Positions 24,334 to 33,387 of a stretch of 64,000 nucleotides of DNA are shown here, piece by piece. The notes below the pieces were generated by a model, which was not told the DNA's origin, ran no database searches, and was given only the letters and a program-made list of their open reading frames with translations. Both the position numbers and the translations under genes were made by a program. The number at the start of each line of letters is the position of its first letter. The stretch's first letter is position 1. Origin of the DNA: JBBSEX01 sp038239345 (GTDB lineage: Bacteria; Acidobacteriota; Terriglobia; Bryobacterales; Bryobacteraceae); NCBI GenBank assembly GCA_038239345.1, contig JBBSEX010000022.1, positions 11,447 to 75,446 on the forward strand, written 5' to 3'.

Positions 24334-25656
24334 TTACTTGTCTCCCGTTACTTCGAATTCTTCCCAGCGCTGCCGATCCCGCTCGCGCCGCTCTTCAGGG
24401 CTTCCCCGTCCACCGTTGGAACCGGGGTCCGACCCGCTGTCATCCTGGCCGAAACCGGAAGAAGAATTGCGCTCTCCCGATTGGCGGGAATCGCTTGCCG
24501 ATTGTGCGCCGGCCACCGGCGTCAGCAGCGGGGTCCACGCTTCCGCCTCGTAGCCGTGCCGTTCCAAGCGGTTGACCAGATGGCCCAGATCCTGACGCAT
24601 TTCCGTCATCAATACTGGATCGCCCGTCCGCACGACGACCTCAACTTTTCCGCCTCGTTCGACTAACTGCAGATCGACGCTACCGGCATTGGGGCCTGGT
24701 ATCCGAAGGGAGATTGTTTTCACAGGCGAATTACCCGCCGCTTCCGCTACCGTATCCGTCCCCGGAATCTCTCCCAGGGTAGTGGATTGCGCCTTCGAAG
24801 CGGATTGATACGAATTAACGATTCCAGCCTGAATAGGCGCGGTATTTGAAAATTGTTGCAGTACACCACCGCTTATAGAGTGGGATTGGGGAGGTATTAC
24901 TCTCCCTATCTCCTCGGGAAAATCCGATGGCGAGGTCTTCTCGCGGATTGGTTCTAATGCCTCTACTGGATTGGCTGGAGTCTCCATTCCGGGATTCTTG
25001 TCTGAATTGGAATTGGACGAACCATCGTTTCCTGCTTTGTTCTTCAGATCGATCCCAAACGCCAGGGGAGTAATCTGAACGGTTTCTTTCGGATCTGCCT
25101 GCGGTTCCGGCTCGCCGACAATCTTCAGCAGGTTAGCTGAAACGGGATTATCTTTCATATTCTCGGCCGGTAGCCCGATAAGTCGAATAGGGAGCTTAGG
25201 GTCGGCCAACACCGGTACGAGCGTTACAATCGTGCCGCCCGTTTTGATCGAATCCTTCTTCTTAAGATCAAGTGGCAGGTTTACTTTTTCGTGCTTACCC
25301 GACACCGCCGGCTTATCGACTTGCTGTTGAGTTGTCAGTGGTGGAGCAGTCAGCGTACCCATCCCGAGCGGTGAGGGTTCTACTTCGGCTCCGGGAACCA
25401 GCGGCGTTTTCGTATTCGAATCCACGATTGCCGCATTCGTCAGTAACGGCGTAACCGGCGCCGCGACGGCAGCGGGGACGCTCTGTGGCTTTGCATCGGG
25501 TACCGTCGGCTTAACCGTGTTGCCGGCTCCGGCTGTACCAAGCAGCTCACCTAATAGTTGGGAGAACTCAGCCATTCCAGATTGCTGTTCCTGTAAGAAG
25601 GGGGCGACCGGAGCATTCACCGGGGCGGCGCTTCCGAAGGTGGCTGATACTTGCAT
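24334..25656 (-). CDS. fliK: Flagellar hook-length control protein FliK-like
   Basis: The first three quarters are Pro/Ser/Ala-rich and low in complexity. The C-terminal part holds the Flg_hook domain: KTISLRIPGPNAGSVDLQLVERGGKVEVVVRTGDPVLMTEMRQDLGHLVNRLERHGYEAEAW (given here only as landmarks around residues 330-395). FliK measures the hook and triggers FlhB switching. The frame extends to an ATG at 25701; I use the ATG at 25656 (MQVSATFG), but neither has a well-spaced ribosome site. It is the first gene of the minus operon. The C-terminal tail is Ser/Asp/Gly/Arg-rich. Confidence 0.85.
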   Translation of the reverse strand: MQVSATFGSAAPVNAPVAPFLQEQQSGMAEFSQLLGELLGTAGAGNTVKPTVPDAKPQSVPAAVAAPVTPLLTNAAIVDSNTKTPLVPGAEVEPSPLGMGTLTAPPLTTQQQVDKPAVSGKHEKVNLPLDLKKKDSIKTGGTIVTLVPVLADPKLPIRLIGLPAENMKDNPVSANLLKIVGEPEPQADPKETVQITPLAFGIDLKNKAGNDGSSNSNSDKNPGMETPANPVEALEPIREKTSPSDFPEEIGRVIPPQSHSISGGVLQQFSNTAPIQAGIVNSYQSASKAQSTTLGEIPGTDTVAEAAGNSPVKTISLRIPGPNAGSVDLQLVERGGKVEVVVRTGDPVLMTEMRQDLGHLVNRLERHGYEAEAWTPLLTPVAGAQSASDSRQSGERNSSSGFGQDDSGSDPGSNGGRGSPEERRERDRQRWEEFEVTGDK

Positions 25657-25843
25657 GCCTCTACTTATGCAGGGCGAGGACCAAACGCCTAAGGTTATCA
25701 TTCGAAAAGAGTTCGAGGTTTATCCGCAATCTCCCGACGTTCCATCTCGGGAGGGCTAACCGTTTTGGACCCCATTTCGGAACGAAGCCAATTTGGAATT
25801 AAGATTTAGCGAGAATATTGCTGAGATAACTCGACTTATAGTC

Positions 25844-25859
25844 TGGTGGAGTAATTGCA
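25844..25859 (+). promoter_or_regulatory. Possible sigma-54 promoter before flgF
   Basis: TGGTGGAGTAATTGCA has GG and GC separated by ten bases and a full TTGCA at the -12 element, but only TGG of the -24 TGGCAC. Transcription would start near 25870, leaving about ten bases before the flgF ATG, which is short. Sigma-54 control of rod genes is common in other bacteria. No rpoN or NtrC-type activator gene is in the window. Confidence 0.3.
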
Positions 25860-25880
25860 TTACCCGAGTTGCGGTTATCA

Positions 25881-26636
25881 ATGGATCCTTTATTAATCAC
25901 AGCAGCAAGCGGCATGAAGGCGAGGATGGAATCGCTCGACATGCTCGCTAATAATGTCGCGAACTCAGGCACGGCGGGCTTTAAAACAGATCGGGAATTC
26001 TATGGCCTATACGCCTCACCCGAAGCTCTCGGCGCGGCTGGCGAAGACATGCGTCCCGATGCTTCGACGCTTCCAGTCATCGAACGGCAGTGGACCGATT
26101 TCGGCCAGGGTTCCATCGTCCCCACTGGAAATGAACTCGATCTTGCGCTTTCGGGCAAGGGCATGTTTACCGTCGATACACCCAATGCGACGCTCTACAC
26201 GCGCAATGGAAACTTTCAGTTATCCAAAGCCGGCAAGATCGTGACGCAGCATGGTTATCCGTTGCGGATTAAAACAAATGACGGCAGTGAAGCCATCTTT
26301 GTGCCCAACAAGCCTATACAAGTGACTCCTCAGGGAGTGATTCAACAGGATGGCCGGGACATCGGCCAGATCGAAATTGCCGACTTCGATAAACCTAGCG
26401 GGTTAAGTAAACGCGAGGGAATTTACTTTCAAATCGCCGATACATCGCTAACGCCCACCGTGGCAAAGGCCATGGAACTGCATCAGAACAGCATCGAAAA
26501 CGCTAATGTCCCAGTCACTGAAGGCGCGGTTCGCCTGGTCAGTGTTTTACGGCAATTCGACATGATGCAGCGGGCGATTTCCATCGGTACCGACATGAAC
26601 CGTCACGCACTGGAAGAAGTCGCAAAAGTTTCCTAA
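25881..26636 (+). CDS. flgF: Flagellar basal-body rod protein FlgF
   Basis: The 251-residue protein starts MDPLLITAASGMKARMESLDMLANNVANSGTAGFK (rod motif) and ends with the paired helix HQNSIENANVPVTEGAVRLVSVLRQFDMMQRA. Internal segments GKGMFTVDTP and LYTRNGNFQLSKAGKIVTQHGYPL are typical of FlgF/FlgG. FlgF forms the proximal rod. I use the ATG at 25881 rather than the TTG at 25869. It is the first gene of the plus-strand rod/ring operon, divergent from fliK across about 225 bases. Assignment as FlgF rather than FlgG rests on its place just before a clear flgG. Confidence 0.93.
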   Translation: MDPLLITAASGMKARMESLDMLANNVANSGTAGFKTDREFYGLYASPEALGAAGEDMRPDASTLPVIERQWTDFGQGSIVPTGNELDLALSGKGMFTVDTPNATLYTRNGNFQLSKAGKIVTQHGYPLRIKTNDGSEAIFVPNKPIQVTPQGVIQQDGRDIGQIEIADFDKPSGLSKREGIYFQIADTSLTPTVAKAMELHQNSIENANVPVTEGAVRLVSVLRQFDMMQRAISIGTDMNRHALEEVAKVS

Positions 26637-26656
26637 TCGATAAGGATTGAACCAAT

Positions 26657-27448
26657 ATGATTCGAGCATTATTTAGCGCCGCCAGCGGTATGAATGCCCA
26701 GCAGATGAATGTGGATACCATCGCGCATAATCTCGCCAACGCCAATACCGTAGGGTTTAAATCGCGCCGCACGCAGTTTCAGGACCTGATGTATCAAAAC
26801 ATCATCCAACCCGGAGCCGCCGCCGGCTCTCAGACCGTGGTTCCCACAGGCTTGCAAATCGGCCTTGGTACCCGCCCTTCCTCCAACGAAGTCATCTTTT
26901 CGCAGGGTAACTTTCAACAAACGGATAACCCGCTCGACATGGTGATTCAGGGAAAAGGATTTTTCCAGGTAAGGCAGCCATCGGGAGAATTAGCATACAC
27001 CCGCGCCGGTCAGTTCCATTTGGATCGCGACGGCAACGTAGTTACCGGCGAGGGCGATCCACTGGAACCCCAGATCACGATTCCAGCACAGGCCCAAGCG
27101 ATTACTATCGCCGCCGACGGGACCGTGAGTTATACCCAGCCAGGACAAACGGCATCGCAAATTGCCGGTCAAATTCAATTGGCGAACTTCGCCAATCCCG
27201 GCGGTTTGAATAGTATCGGGAACAGCCTTTTCACTCCGACCGACGCTAGCGGCGAGGCGACTGTTGGAAATCCAGGTGGACAGGAAGGCTTGGGAACGTT
27301 GATGCAAGGCTATCTGGAAGGGTCCAACGTCAGCATCGTCGAAGAGTTTATCAATATGATCGTCAGCCAGCGAGCCTATGAGGCGAATTCCAAAGTTGTG
27401 AAAGCCGCCGACGATATGCTTTCTCAGATCAATAACGTAATTCGATGA
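26657..27448 (+). CDS. flgG: Flagellar distal rod protein FlgG
   Basis: The 263-residue protein is canonical FlgG: MIRALFSAASGMNAQQMNVDTIAHNLANANTVGFKSRR at the start, GLGTRPSSNEVIFSQGNFQQTDNPLDMVIQGKGFFQV, and the C-terminal LEGSNVSIVEEFINMIVSQRAYEANSKVVKAADDML (landmarks only). It forms the distal rod. The ribosome site AAGGA lies about eleven bases before the ATG. The stop overlaps the flgA start by four bases (ATGA). Confidence 0.97.
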   Translation: MIRALFSAASGMNAQQMNVDTIAHNLANANTVGFKSRRTQFQDLMYQNIIQPGAAAGSQTVVPTGLQIGLGTRPSSNEVIFSQGNFQQTDNPLDMVIQGKGFFQVRQPSGELAYTRAGQFHLDRDGNVVTGEGDPLEPQITIPAQAQAITIAADGTVSYTQPGQTASQIAGQIQLANFANPGGLNSIGNSLFTPTDASGEATVGNPGGQEGLGTLMQGYLEGSNVSIVEEFINMIVSQRAYEANSKVVKAADDMLSQINNVIR

Positions 27449-28401
27449 GATTGGCGCTATTTATACTCATCACAGCCGGTTATTTGGGCGCGGATTGCAT
27501 CGCTGTCGAAGGCCCACGGATATACGGAAGGGATCTTGCGTCGGCAAATCCAGCATTCGCGACTCTCCCGCCTGCCGAACCGATTGGCTTCGCTCCGTTG
27601 CCACCCCTGCGCCGTATCCTGGGCCTTCGAGATCTGCGTAGACTGGCGGAGAAGCACGATATCGCACTAGGAGAAGTGGCTGATGTCTGTTTCGTACGTA
27701 CGACACGGAAGTTATCCGCCGTTGAACTGCGCCCAATCCTGGAGCAAGCGTTGCAGCAAGAATCAGCCACGGTCGAGATTGAGGATTTCAGCCGCTACCC
27801 GGTGCCGGTGGGTAAGGTTGAATTTCACCTCACCGGACTCATGTCTTCGTTGAATACAACGGCTCCCGTGCTTTGGAGGGGGCGAGTTCTTCATGAGGGC
27901 GGTTCCAGCACCATGATCTGGGCCAGGGTGAAAATTGCCGTGGAGCGCACCTGGGTAGAGACAGTTTCAAGTCTTGCGGCCGGACATCCCGTCACAGCGG
28001 AACAATTGACTATCCGGTCTGGACCAGGCGGATATCTTCGAGTGTCTCCGATCGCCTCGATCGCCGAAATCGTCGGCCGAAAACCGATCCGCTCAATCGC
28101 CGCGGGTAAGACGGTATTTACCGCCATGTTATCCGAGCCCGCCGAAGTGGAACGAGGAGAGCCGGTCAGTGTCGCCGTCGAAGCCGGAAGCGCCCGGTTG
28201 GCGTTTGAGAGTACAGCGATTACTTCGGGGCAGGTTGGACAAACCGTATTAGTTCGAAATCCCACATCGGGTCGGAGTTTTCCGGCTCGCGTGGAGGCGA
28301 AGGGTCACGTAAGCGTGGCAGCCGGAAGCAAACATGAAAATCCAAAATCAAAGAATACTGACCTGTCTTCTGGCAATTCCCGGATTGCTGTTCGCCGCTA
28401 A
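27445..28401 (+). CDS. flgA: Flagellar P-ring assembly chaperone FlgA
   Basis: The 318-residue protein has a short signal peptide (LALFILITAGYLGADC) and a C-terminal SAF/FlgA domain: VKIAVERTWVETVSSLAAGHPVTAEQL, GRKPIRSIAAGKTVFTAML, and GQVGQTVLVRNPTSGRSFPARVEAKGHV. FlgA acts in the periplasm as chaperone for the P-ring protein FlgI. Its last 68 bases overlap the start of flgH in another frame. Context between flgG and flgH supports the call. Confidence 0.92.
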   Translation: MRLALFILITAGYLGADCIAVEGPRIYGRDLASANPAFATLPPAEPIGFAPLPPLRRILGLRDLRRLAEKHDIALGEVADVCFVRTTRKLSAVELRPILEQALQQESATVEIEDFSRYPVPVGKVEFHLTGLMSSLNTTAPVLWRGRVLHEGGSSTMIWARVKIAVERTWVETVSSLAAGHPVTAEQLTIRSGPGGYLRVSPIASIAEIVGRKPIRSIAAGKTVFTAMLSEPAEVERGEPVSVAVEAGSARLAFESTAITSGQVGQTVLVRNPTSGRSFPARVEAKGHVSVAAGSKHENPKSKNTDLSSGNSRIAVRR

Positions 28402-29044
28402 AACGAAGAAGCCCTCGCTCCCCGCCGAGGGATCGACAATCGACCGGTACCTGCAGGAAGCCGCCGGGCGGACTACCGATCCGAATGCCGGTGCCTCGCC
28501 TGGATCTCTATTTGTCGAAAACGGCGGATTGGCAGATCTCTCTTCGGACTTCCGAGCCCGCCATGTCGACGACATGGTGACGATTCTGGTAGCCGATAAA
28601 GCCTCGGCGCTAAATAGTGCCGGTACGAACACGTCTCGAAAGAGTAGCGCCAAGAACTCCATTACTTCACTGGCGGGCCAGTTGAAGGCTGCCGGAGCGC
28701 TCGCCAACCTAGCGAATCTATCGGGCGAGCAGCAGATCCAAGGGCAGGGGCAGACTTCGCGCACCAGCTCATTGACAACGACGATGTCGGCTCGCGTCAC
28801 ACATGTACTTCCGAATGGCTACTTGGTTGTGGAGGGGCTGAAAGACATTTCGGTAAACTCCGAGCGGCAAACAGTTGCCGTGCGCGGAATCATTCGTCCT
28901 GTTGACCTCAACCCCTTGAACGTGATTTCGTCTGACCGCCTGGCCGATCTGGAAATCCATGTCAATGGCAAGGGCGTCGTGGGCGATGCGGTGAAGCGGC
29001 CATTCATCTTGTACCGCCTTCTTCTAGGATTGCTTCCTTTTTAA
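28334..29044 (+). CDS. flgH: Flagellar L-ring protein FlgH, apparently without lipobox
   Basis: The 236-residue protein matches FlgH: GSLFVENGGLADLSSDFRARHVDDMVTILVADKASA, NGYLVVEGLKDISVNSERQTVAVRGIIRPVDLNPLNVISSDRLADLEI, and a C-terminal KGVVGDAVKRPFILYRLL (landmarks only). FlgH forms the L-ring in the outer membrane and is usually a lipoprotein. Here the N-terminus (MKIQNQRILTCLLAIPGLLFAAKTKK) looks like a plain signal peptide cleaved after FA, with no [LVI]-x-[AGS]-C lipobox; the only cysteine (C11) is inside the hydrophobic stretch. The first 68 bases overlap flgA, so the start is uncertain, but no upstream alternative supplying a lipobox is evident. Confidence 0.93.
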   Translation: MKIQNQRILTCLLAIPGLLFAAKTKKPSLPAEGSTIDRYLQEAAGRTTDPNAGASPGSLFVENGGLADLSSDFRARHVDDMVTILVADKASALNSAGTNTSRKSSAKNSITSLAGQLKAAGALANLANLSGEQQIQGQGQTSRTSSLTTTMSARVTHVLPNGYLVVEGLKDISVNSERQTVAVRGIIRPVDLNPLNVISSDRLADLEIHVNGKGVVGDAVKRPFILYRLLLGLLPF

Positions 29045-29045
29045 T

Positions 29046-30128
29046 ATGAGAATTATCGTTTTGGCGCTTATCACGGTGATCGCTGCCCCTGGAGCTACCC
29101 GGTTGAAAGACTTGGTGTCATTGGAAGGGGTTCGTGACAACCAATTGATCGGGTATGGAATCGTGGTTGGCTTGAACGGCACCGGCGACAAGCGGCAAAC
29201 AGTATTCTCTGCCCAGAGTTTGGCCAACCTTTTAGGCCGGATGGGCGTAACCGTAAATCCGACCGCAATTCTAGTCAAGAATACGGCGGCCGTAATGGTT
29301 ACTGCTACCTTGCCCCCGTTTGCCCAGCCGGGAACCAAAATCGATATTACGGCGGCTGCTATCGGCGACGCGGCTAATTTGCAGGGCGGACTATTAGTGA
29401 TGACCCCACTGAAGGCTTCCGATGGTCAGGTGTACGCCGTGGGCCAAGGACCAGTCGTCACCGGCGGATTTGTCGCGGGCCGGGGCGGAAACTCGCAGAC
29501 GGTGAATCATCCCACGGTAGGGCGCCTCCCCAATGGAGCGATCGTGGAGCGGACGCCTCCCAGCGTCCAGCCCAGTGGCAAGATGAAATTACAGCTACGA
29601 CAAGCCGACTTTACTACCGCCGCGCGAATTGCGGTCGCGATCAACCAGCATTTTGGGAACGAACAAATGGCCCGGGCCGAGAATCCGGCACTAGTTGTAG
29701 TCGAGGTACCTGCTTCCTTTTCGTGGCGCAACGTCGAGTTCATTTCGCAGATGGAAAATCTAACGGTGGAAGCGGACAATCGTTTGAAGATTGTCGTCAA
29801 TGAGCGGACAGGCACCATAGTGATGGGAAAAGAGGCGAAGATTTCGCCCGTTTCGATTCTCCACGGCGGTTTGACGGTGGAGATCCAGACAACGCTCAAT
29901 GTGTCTCAGCCCGAGCCGCTATCCAACGGTAAAACGACAGTTACTCCGCAGGTCACGGTAGGAGCAAAAGAAGAAAGGGCGCGCAGCGTGACCCTGAAAC
30001 CCGGTGCAACCGTGGAAGACCTGGTGCGAGCGCTTCTGGCGATCGGCTCAACGCCCCGTGATGTTATCGCCGTGCTCCAGAACCTTAAGGCCGCCGGCGC
30101 GCTGGAAGCCGAGTTGGAGGTGATCTAG
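29046..30128 (+). CDS. flgI: Flagellar P-ring protein FlgI
   Basis: The 360-residue protein starts with a short signal peptide (MRIIVLALITVIAAPGA) and the FlgI motif TRLKDLVSLEGVRDNQLIGYGIVVGLNGTGD. The segments FAQPGTKIDITAAAIGDA and LQGGLLVMTPLKASDG follow, and the C-terminus has LVRALLAIGSTPRDVIAVLQNLKAAGALEAELEVI. FlgI forms the P-ring around the rod in the peptidoglycan layer. It starts one base after the flgH stop and ends at the base before flgJ. Together with flgH it shows that the cell has an outer membrane. Confidence 0.97.
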   Translation: MRIIVLALITVIAAPGATRLKDLVSLEGVRDNQLIGYGIVVGLNGTGDKRQTVFSAQSLANLLGRMGVTVNPTAILVKNTAAVMVTATLPPFAQPGTKIDITAAAIGDAANLQGGLLVMTPLKASDGQVYAVGQGPVVTGGFVAGRGGNSQTVNHPTVGRLPNGAIVERTPPSVQPSGKMKLQLRQADFTTAARIAVAINQHFGNEQMARAENPALVVVEVPASFSWRNVEFISQMENLTVEADNRLKIVVNERTGTIVMGKEAKISPVSILHGGLTVEIQTTLNVSQPEPLSNGKTTVTPQVTVGAKEERARSVTLKPGATVEDLVRALLAIGSTPRDVIAVLQNLKAAGALEAELEVI

Positions 30129-30410
30129 ATGCAGATAGAAGCCGTTTCCGGGGGCGCTACCCACAGCAAGGATTCACCGAAAAAGATTCAGGAAGCCGGC
30201 ACTCAGTTCGAAGCTTTGCTGCTGAGTCAAATGCTCCGATCCGTGCGCGAGGCGTCCTCACTCGATGGCGGGGATAGCGCCAGCACTCCAATGATGGAGA
30301 TGGCGGAACAGCAGTTTGCGCAGTTGCTGGCATCCAAGGGCGGGCTCGGAATCGCTCATATGGTTTCCGATCGCCTGAGCCACGAAGCGACCCAGAAAAA
30401 AACTCGCTAA
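30129..30410 (+). CDS. flgJ: Rod-binding protein, FlgJ N-domain only
   Basis: The 93-residue protein holds the rod-capping domain of FlgJ (EAGTQFEALLLSQMLRSVREA, MMEMAEQQFAQLLASKGGLGIAHMV). The C-terminal muramidase domain of enterobacterial FlgJ is absent, as in many non-gamma-proteobacterial flagellar systems. Peptidoglycan opening must then be done by another enzyme. The ATG directly follows the flgI stop. Confidence 0.9.
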   Translation: MQIEAVSGGATHSKDSPKKIQEAGTQFEALLLSQMLRSVREASSLDGGDSASTPMMEMAEQQFAQLLASKGGLGIAHMVSDRLSHEATQKKTR

Positions 30411-30456
30411 TACTTACACGACTCGCGACGATGAGTATGTTGGAAGTAAACGCAGC

Positions 30457-30768
30457 ATGGAAATTACACAGCTCCACTCGGCAGGTTTCCTGGCGTCGTC
30501 CGGTCCCGATGCGCCTTCGGCGGAGGATGTACAACAGCGTCGAGCTTTGGGCCACGCAGCCAGCAGCTTAAACGTTGGCGCGATTTTTGGACAGGATAGG
30601 GAACTGACATTCGCCGTAGATCCAGATTCTCGCCGTACGGTGGTGCGAATCGTGGATAGCACGACACACGAGTTGGTGGACCAATTTCCCGCTGAATACT
30701 TACTACGCTTGGCCGCCGATCAAATAGGACAGGAAAAACAAAGCAGCAATGGCGAACTATTCTTTTAG
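30457..30768 (+). CDS. flaG: FlaG-family flagellar protein
   Basis: The 103-residue protein has the FlaG core LTFAVDPDSRRTVVRIVDSTTHELVDQFPAEYLLRLA, which corresponds to the F-V-D...VVKVVD..T.E.I.QIP.E..L pattern. FlaG proteins influence filament length or stability, and their exact role is unsettled. The N-terminal 45 residues are not conserved. Its end overlaps the start of fliS by 20 bases, which fits a late flagellar gene pair; the usual fliD partner is not here. Confidence 0.78.
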   Translation: MEITQLHSAGFLASSGPDAPSAEDVQQRRALGHAASSLNVGAIFGQDRELTFAVDPDSRRTVVRIVDSTTHELVDQFPAEYLLRLAADQIGQEKQSSNGELFF

Positions 30769-31177
30769 CAACTATCTGGAAACCGAAGTCATGTCAGCCG
30801 ATCCACTGAAGTTGGTCGTCCTGCTCTACCGGGGTGCGATTGAAGCGGTCCGGCATGCGCAGATTCTTTTAACGAGCGGCGACATCGCCGGACGCAGCGA
30901 GCGGATCGGTAAAGCCGTGGACATAATCCACGAACTATTCCGCTCGCTCGATCACGATCGGGGAGGAGCGGTCAGCCGCCAACTCATGGATCTTTACGAC
31001 TACATGATCCGGCGACTGATTGAAGCTAACGTCACTCAAACCGCAGCTCCGCTAGTGGAGATAGAATCACTGCTCACCACTTTGGCGGAAGGGTGGCGCG
31101 AGTGCGCTTCACAATCCGTAGCCGTACCCGAAGCCAGCTATTGCCAGACCAGCCCACGATACGAAATCTGCGCCTAG
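30749..31177 (+). CDS. fliS: Flagellin export chaperone FliS
   Basis: The 142-residue protein matches FliS: YLETEVMSADPLKLVVLLYRGAIEAVRHAQILL, followed by GDIAGRSERIGKAVDIIHELFRSLD and LYDYMIRRLIEAN. FliS binds the flagellin C-terminus in the cytoplasm and prevents early polymerisation. It is the last gene of the plus-strand flagellar operon. The flagellin gene itself is outside the window. A GCGCCTAGGCGC palindrome covers its stop codon. Confidence 0.94.
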   Translation: MANYSFSNYLETEVMSADPLKLVVLLYRGAIEAVRHAQILLTSGDIAGRSERIGKAVDIIHELFRSLDHDRGGAVSRQLMDLYDYMIRRLIEANVTQTAAPLVEIESLLTTLAEGWRECASQSVAVPEASYCQTSPRYEICA

Positions 31178-31194
31178 GCGCTTTGCACGTCACG

Positions 31195-33387
31195 TCACGG
31201 GATTCGCGAAATGATAGCCCCACCGCTGTCAAAATCACCCGTCAAGTTGAAGCTGATTCCATGGTTCATGAGGTATGCGCCACTCACTTGACTCTGCGCG
31301 ATGAGGGCCTTCCCATGGATGGGTTCGACTCGATAGATCGCTTGGGTCTCGAGTCCTCTAGCCCGAATAGGCGGTAATGGCGTGTTGTATTGCTGGGAAT
31401 GCCGGAACACGAAGAGCACCGACTGCTTCCCGTCCTGAGCTACATACTGGTTAGCGGTTACGTCTTTTTCGCGGGGTGAAAGTAACCGGTACAAATTGCC
31501 CGACTGCACGGTATCTCGAATTCGCTTATACACGGCTATCATCTTCGTGCCAAGCGTGAAGTCTTCCTCAGTCCAGCGATTGAGGTCGGCGCCAATGCCC
31601 AGAGCACCCTGCATAGCCACTAAGAACCTGTACTGCAGTGGCGTGGTGCGGCCGTTATGGTTGGGCACGTCGGTGACCCAGGCAGACATAATCTTGGGCG
31701 CGTAAGCCTGAGTGAATCCTTCCTGGATCCGAAGACGATCGAAGGCGTCGGTGTTATCGGAAGTCCAGACTTCGTCGACGCGTTGCAATATCCCAAGATC
31801 GATTCGCCCTCCGCCACCGGAACAGGATTCAATCTCCAGCTTGGGATGCTTAGCGCGCAGCCGGTCTATAATTTTATACAAATTCCGAACGTATTCGACC
31901 CACAGCTTTTGTTCGCCGGCGGCGGATTCTTCAGGCCATCCCGGCTCGGAAAACGAGCGATTCATATCCCACTTGAAATAACGAATGTTATATTCGGTGG
32001 CGAGCCGATCCAGAACGTTGAAGATATGATCGCTGACGTCCTGACGGGCGAGATTGAGAACCAGCTGGTGCCGCAATTCCGATCGTGGACGCCCAGGAAA
32101 GTTCATCACCCAGTCGGGATGGGCGCGATAGAGATCGCTGTCGGGATTCACCATCTCCGGTTCCACCCAAAGCCCGAAATCCATCCCTAGACGATTCACA
32201 TGGGTGATCAGTCCATTCAGGCCCAGGGGGAACTTGCGCGGATTCACTACCCAATCCCCGAGGCCGGCGTGGTCGTCATTGCGAGCGCCAAACCACCCGT
32301 CATCCATCACGAATAGTTCAACCCCAAGGCGCGCCGCTTTCTCGGCAAGCAGCTCTTGACCGGGTTGATCGACCTTGAAGCCCGTCGCTTCCCAGGAATT
32401 ATAGAGGACCGGCCGGGCGCGAGACGCCAAACCGCCGGGCATTACCTGCTCCCGTTCAAAGCGATGCATCATCCTTGAAGCGCTACCAAATCCTTCCCCT
32501 GAAAAACCGCCATAGAAGTCCGGTGTATCCAGGCGTTCACCGGGCTTCAGAGGATAGGAAAAGTCGAACGTATTCAAGCCGCCGGTTACTCTCACTTGTT
32601 CATAGGGCGTCTGCTCCACCGCGATTTGCCAGTTGCCGCTCCAGGCGAGTGCACCGAACCAAACACCCCCGTAGTCTTCCGCCGCATCGCCCGCGTCGAT
32701 CGCAAACCACGGATTGAAATTGTGGCTGGTATGCCCCTTGCGGCTTTGTAGAAGTTTGATGCCTTCATGAATTGGTTCGTGATTCACTTGGGTTTCTCCA
32801 GCCCAACGGCCGCTGAGATAAGTGAGCTGATAGCCGCCTCCCGGCGGGAGGTTCCATGTCGCCGATTGCGCGCTGTTGACCGTGATCACGCCGGCAGTAC
32901 CGTTGCGGATTGTTGCGCTACGCCGCAAGATTCCGAATTCCGGATATACACGGTAATGCAACGTCACGCCCACGTTGTCCTCCGTGTCCTTTAGCTCGAT
33001 GTCCAGATCGTTCTTGCTCAGTCGCGACGTGACGTGTTGAAGAACGAGATCGCGATTGCCGTTCTCTCTCGTAATTTTTAGCGCGGGCTCATAATAGCGC
33101 GGACCACCCCAACCGGGAAACTCCTCGTTTTCCAGCATCTGATGAGGATCGAACGATGAGATATCACGACTTGGACTTGGGGCCGCGAGATCTTCGATCC
33201 GCCACAGCGGCGGACCCCAGTACAAATTGCGTAGAGTACCGTCGGACTGCACGCCCATTGCATAACTGTTCTGACGAGTCGTGATAAGCCAAATCTTCCG
33301 CGCGTCGGAATATTGAATCCCTTGCGCCAGTGCGCCGGCTCCTAACGCGAGGCCACAGATTGATGCAAACCAGAATTTCGAAATCAT
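31195..33387 (-). CDS. Secreted GH36 alpha-galactosidase
   Basis: The 730-residue protein has a signal peptide (MISKFWFASICGLALGAGALAQG), a beta-supersandwich N-domain and the GH36 catalytic barrel. The barrel shows LFVMDDGWFGARNDD, FGLWVEPEMVNPDSDL, the nucleophile in YFKWDMNR, ESCSGGGGRIDLG and the acid/base region SDNTDAFDRL. The enzyme releases terminal alpha-galactose from oligosaccharides or galactomannan-type plant polymers, here in the periplasm or outside. It stands alone, convergent with fliS. The length is normal for bacterial GH36. Confidence 0.95.
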   Translation of the reverse strand: MISKFWFASICGLALGAGALAQGIQYSDARKIWLITTRQNSYAMGVQSDGTLRNLYWGPPLWRIEDLAAPSPSRDISSFDPHQMLENEEFPGWGGPRYYEPALKITRENGNRDLVLQHVTSRLSKNDLDIELKDTEDNVGVTLHYRVYPEFGILRRSATIRNGTAGVITVNSAQSATWNLPPGGGYQLTYLSGRWAGETQVNHEPIHEGIKLLQSRKGHTSHNFNPWFAIDAGDAAEDYGGVWFGALAWSGNWQIAVEQTPYEQVRVTGGLNTFDFSYPLKPGERLDTPDFYGGFSGEGFGSASRMMHRFEREQVMPGGLASRARPVLYNSWEATGFKVDQPGQELLAEKAARLGVELFVMDDGWFGARNDDHAGLGDWVVNPRKFPLGLNGLITHVNRLGMDFGLWVEPEMVNPDSDLYRAHPDWVMNFPGRPRSELRHQLVLNLARQDVSDHIFNVLDRLATEYNIRYFKWDMNRSFSEPGWPEESAAGEQKLWVEYVRNLYKIIDRLRAKHPKLEIESCSGGGGRIDLGILQRVDEVWTSDNTDAFDRLRIQEGFTQAYAPKIMSAWVTDVPNHNGRTTPLQYRFLVAMQGALGIGADLNRWTEEDFTLGTKMIAVYKRIRDTVQSGNLYRLLSPREKDVTANQYVAQDGKQSVLFVFRHSQQYNTPLPPIRARGLETQAIYRVEPIHGKALIAQSQVSGAYLMNHGISFNLTGDFDSGGAIISRIP

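Noticed and set aside
31169..31180. GCGCCTAGGCGC palindrome at the fliS stop as a terminator
   Set aside because: The palindrome has no loop; folding would leave only a 4-bp stem, and no T-run follows.
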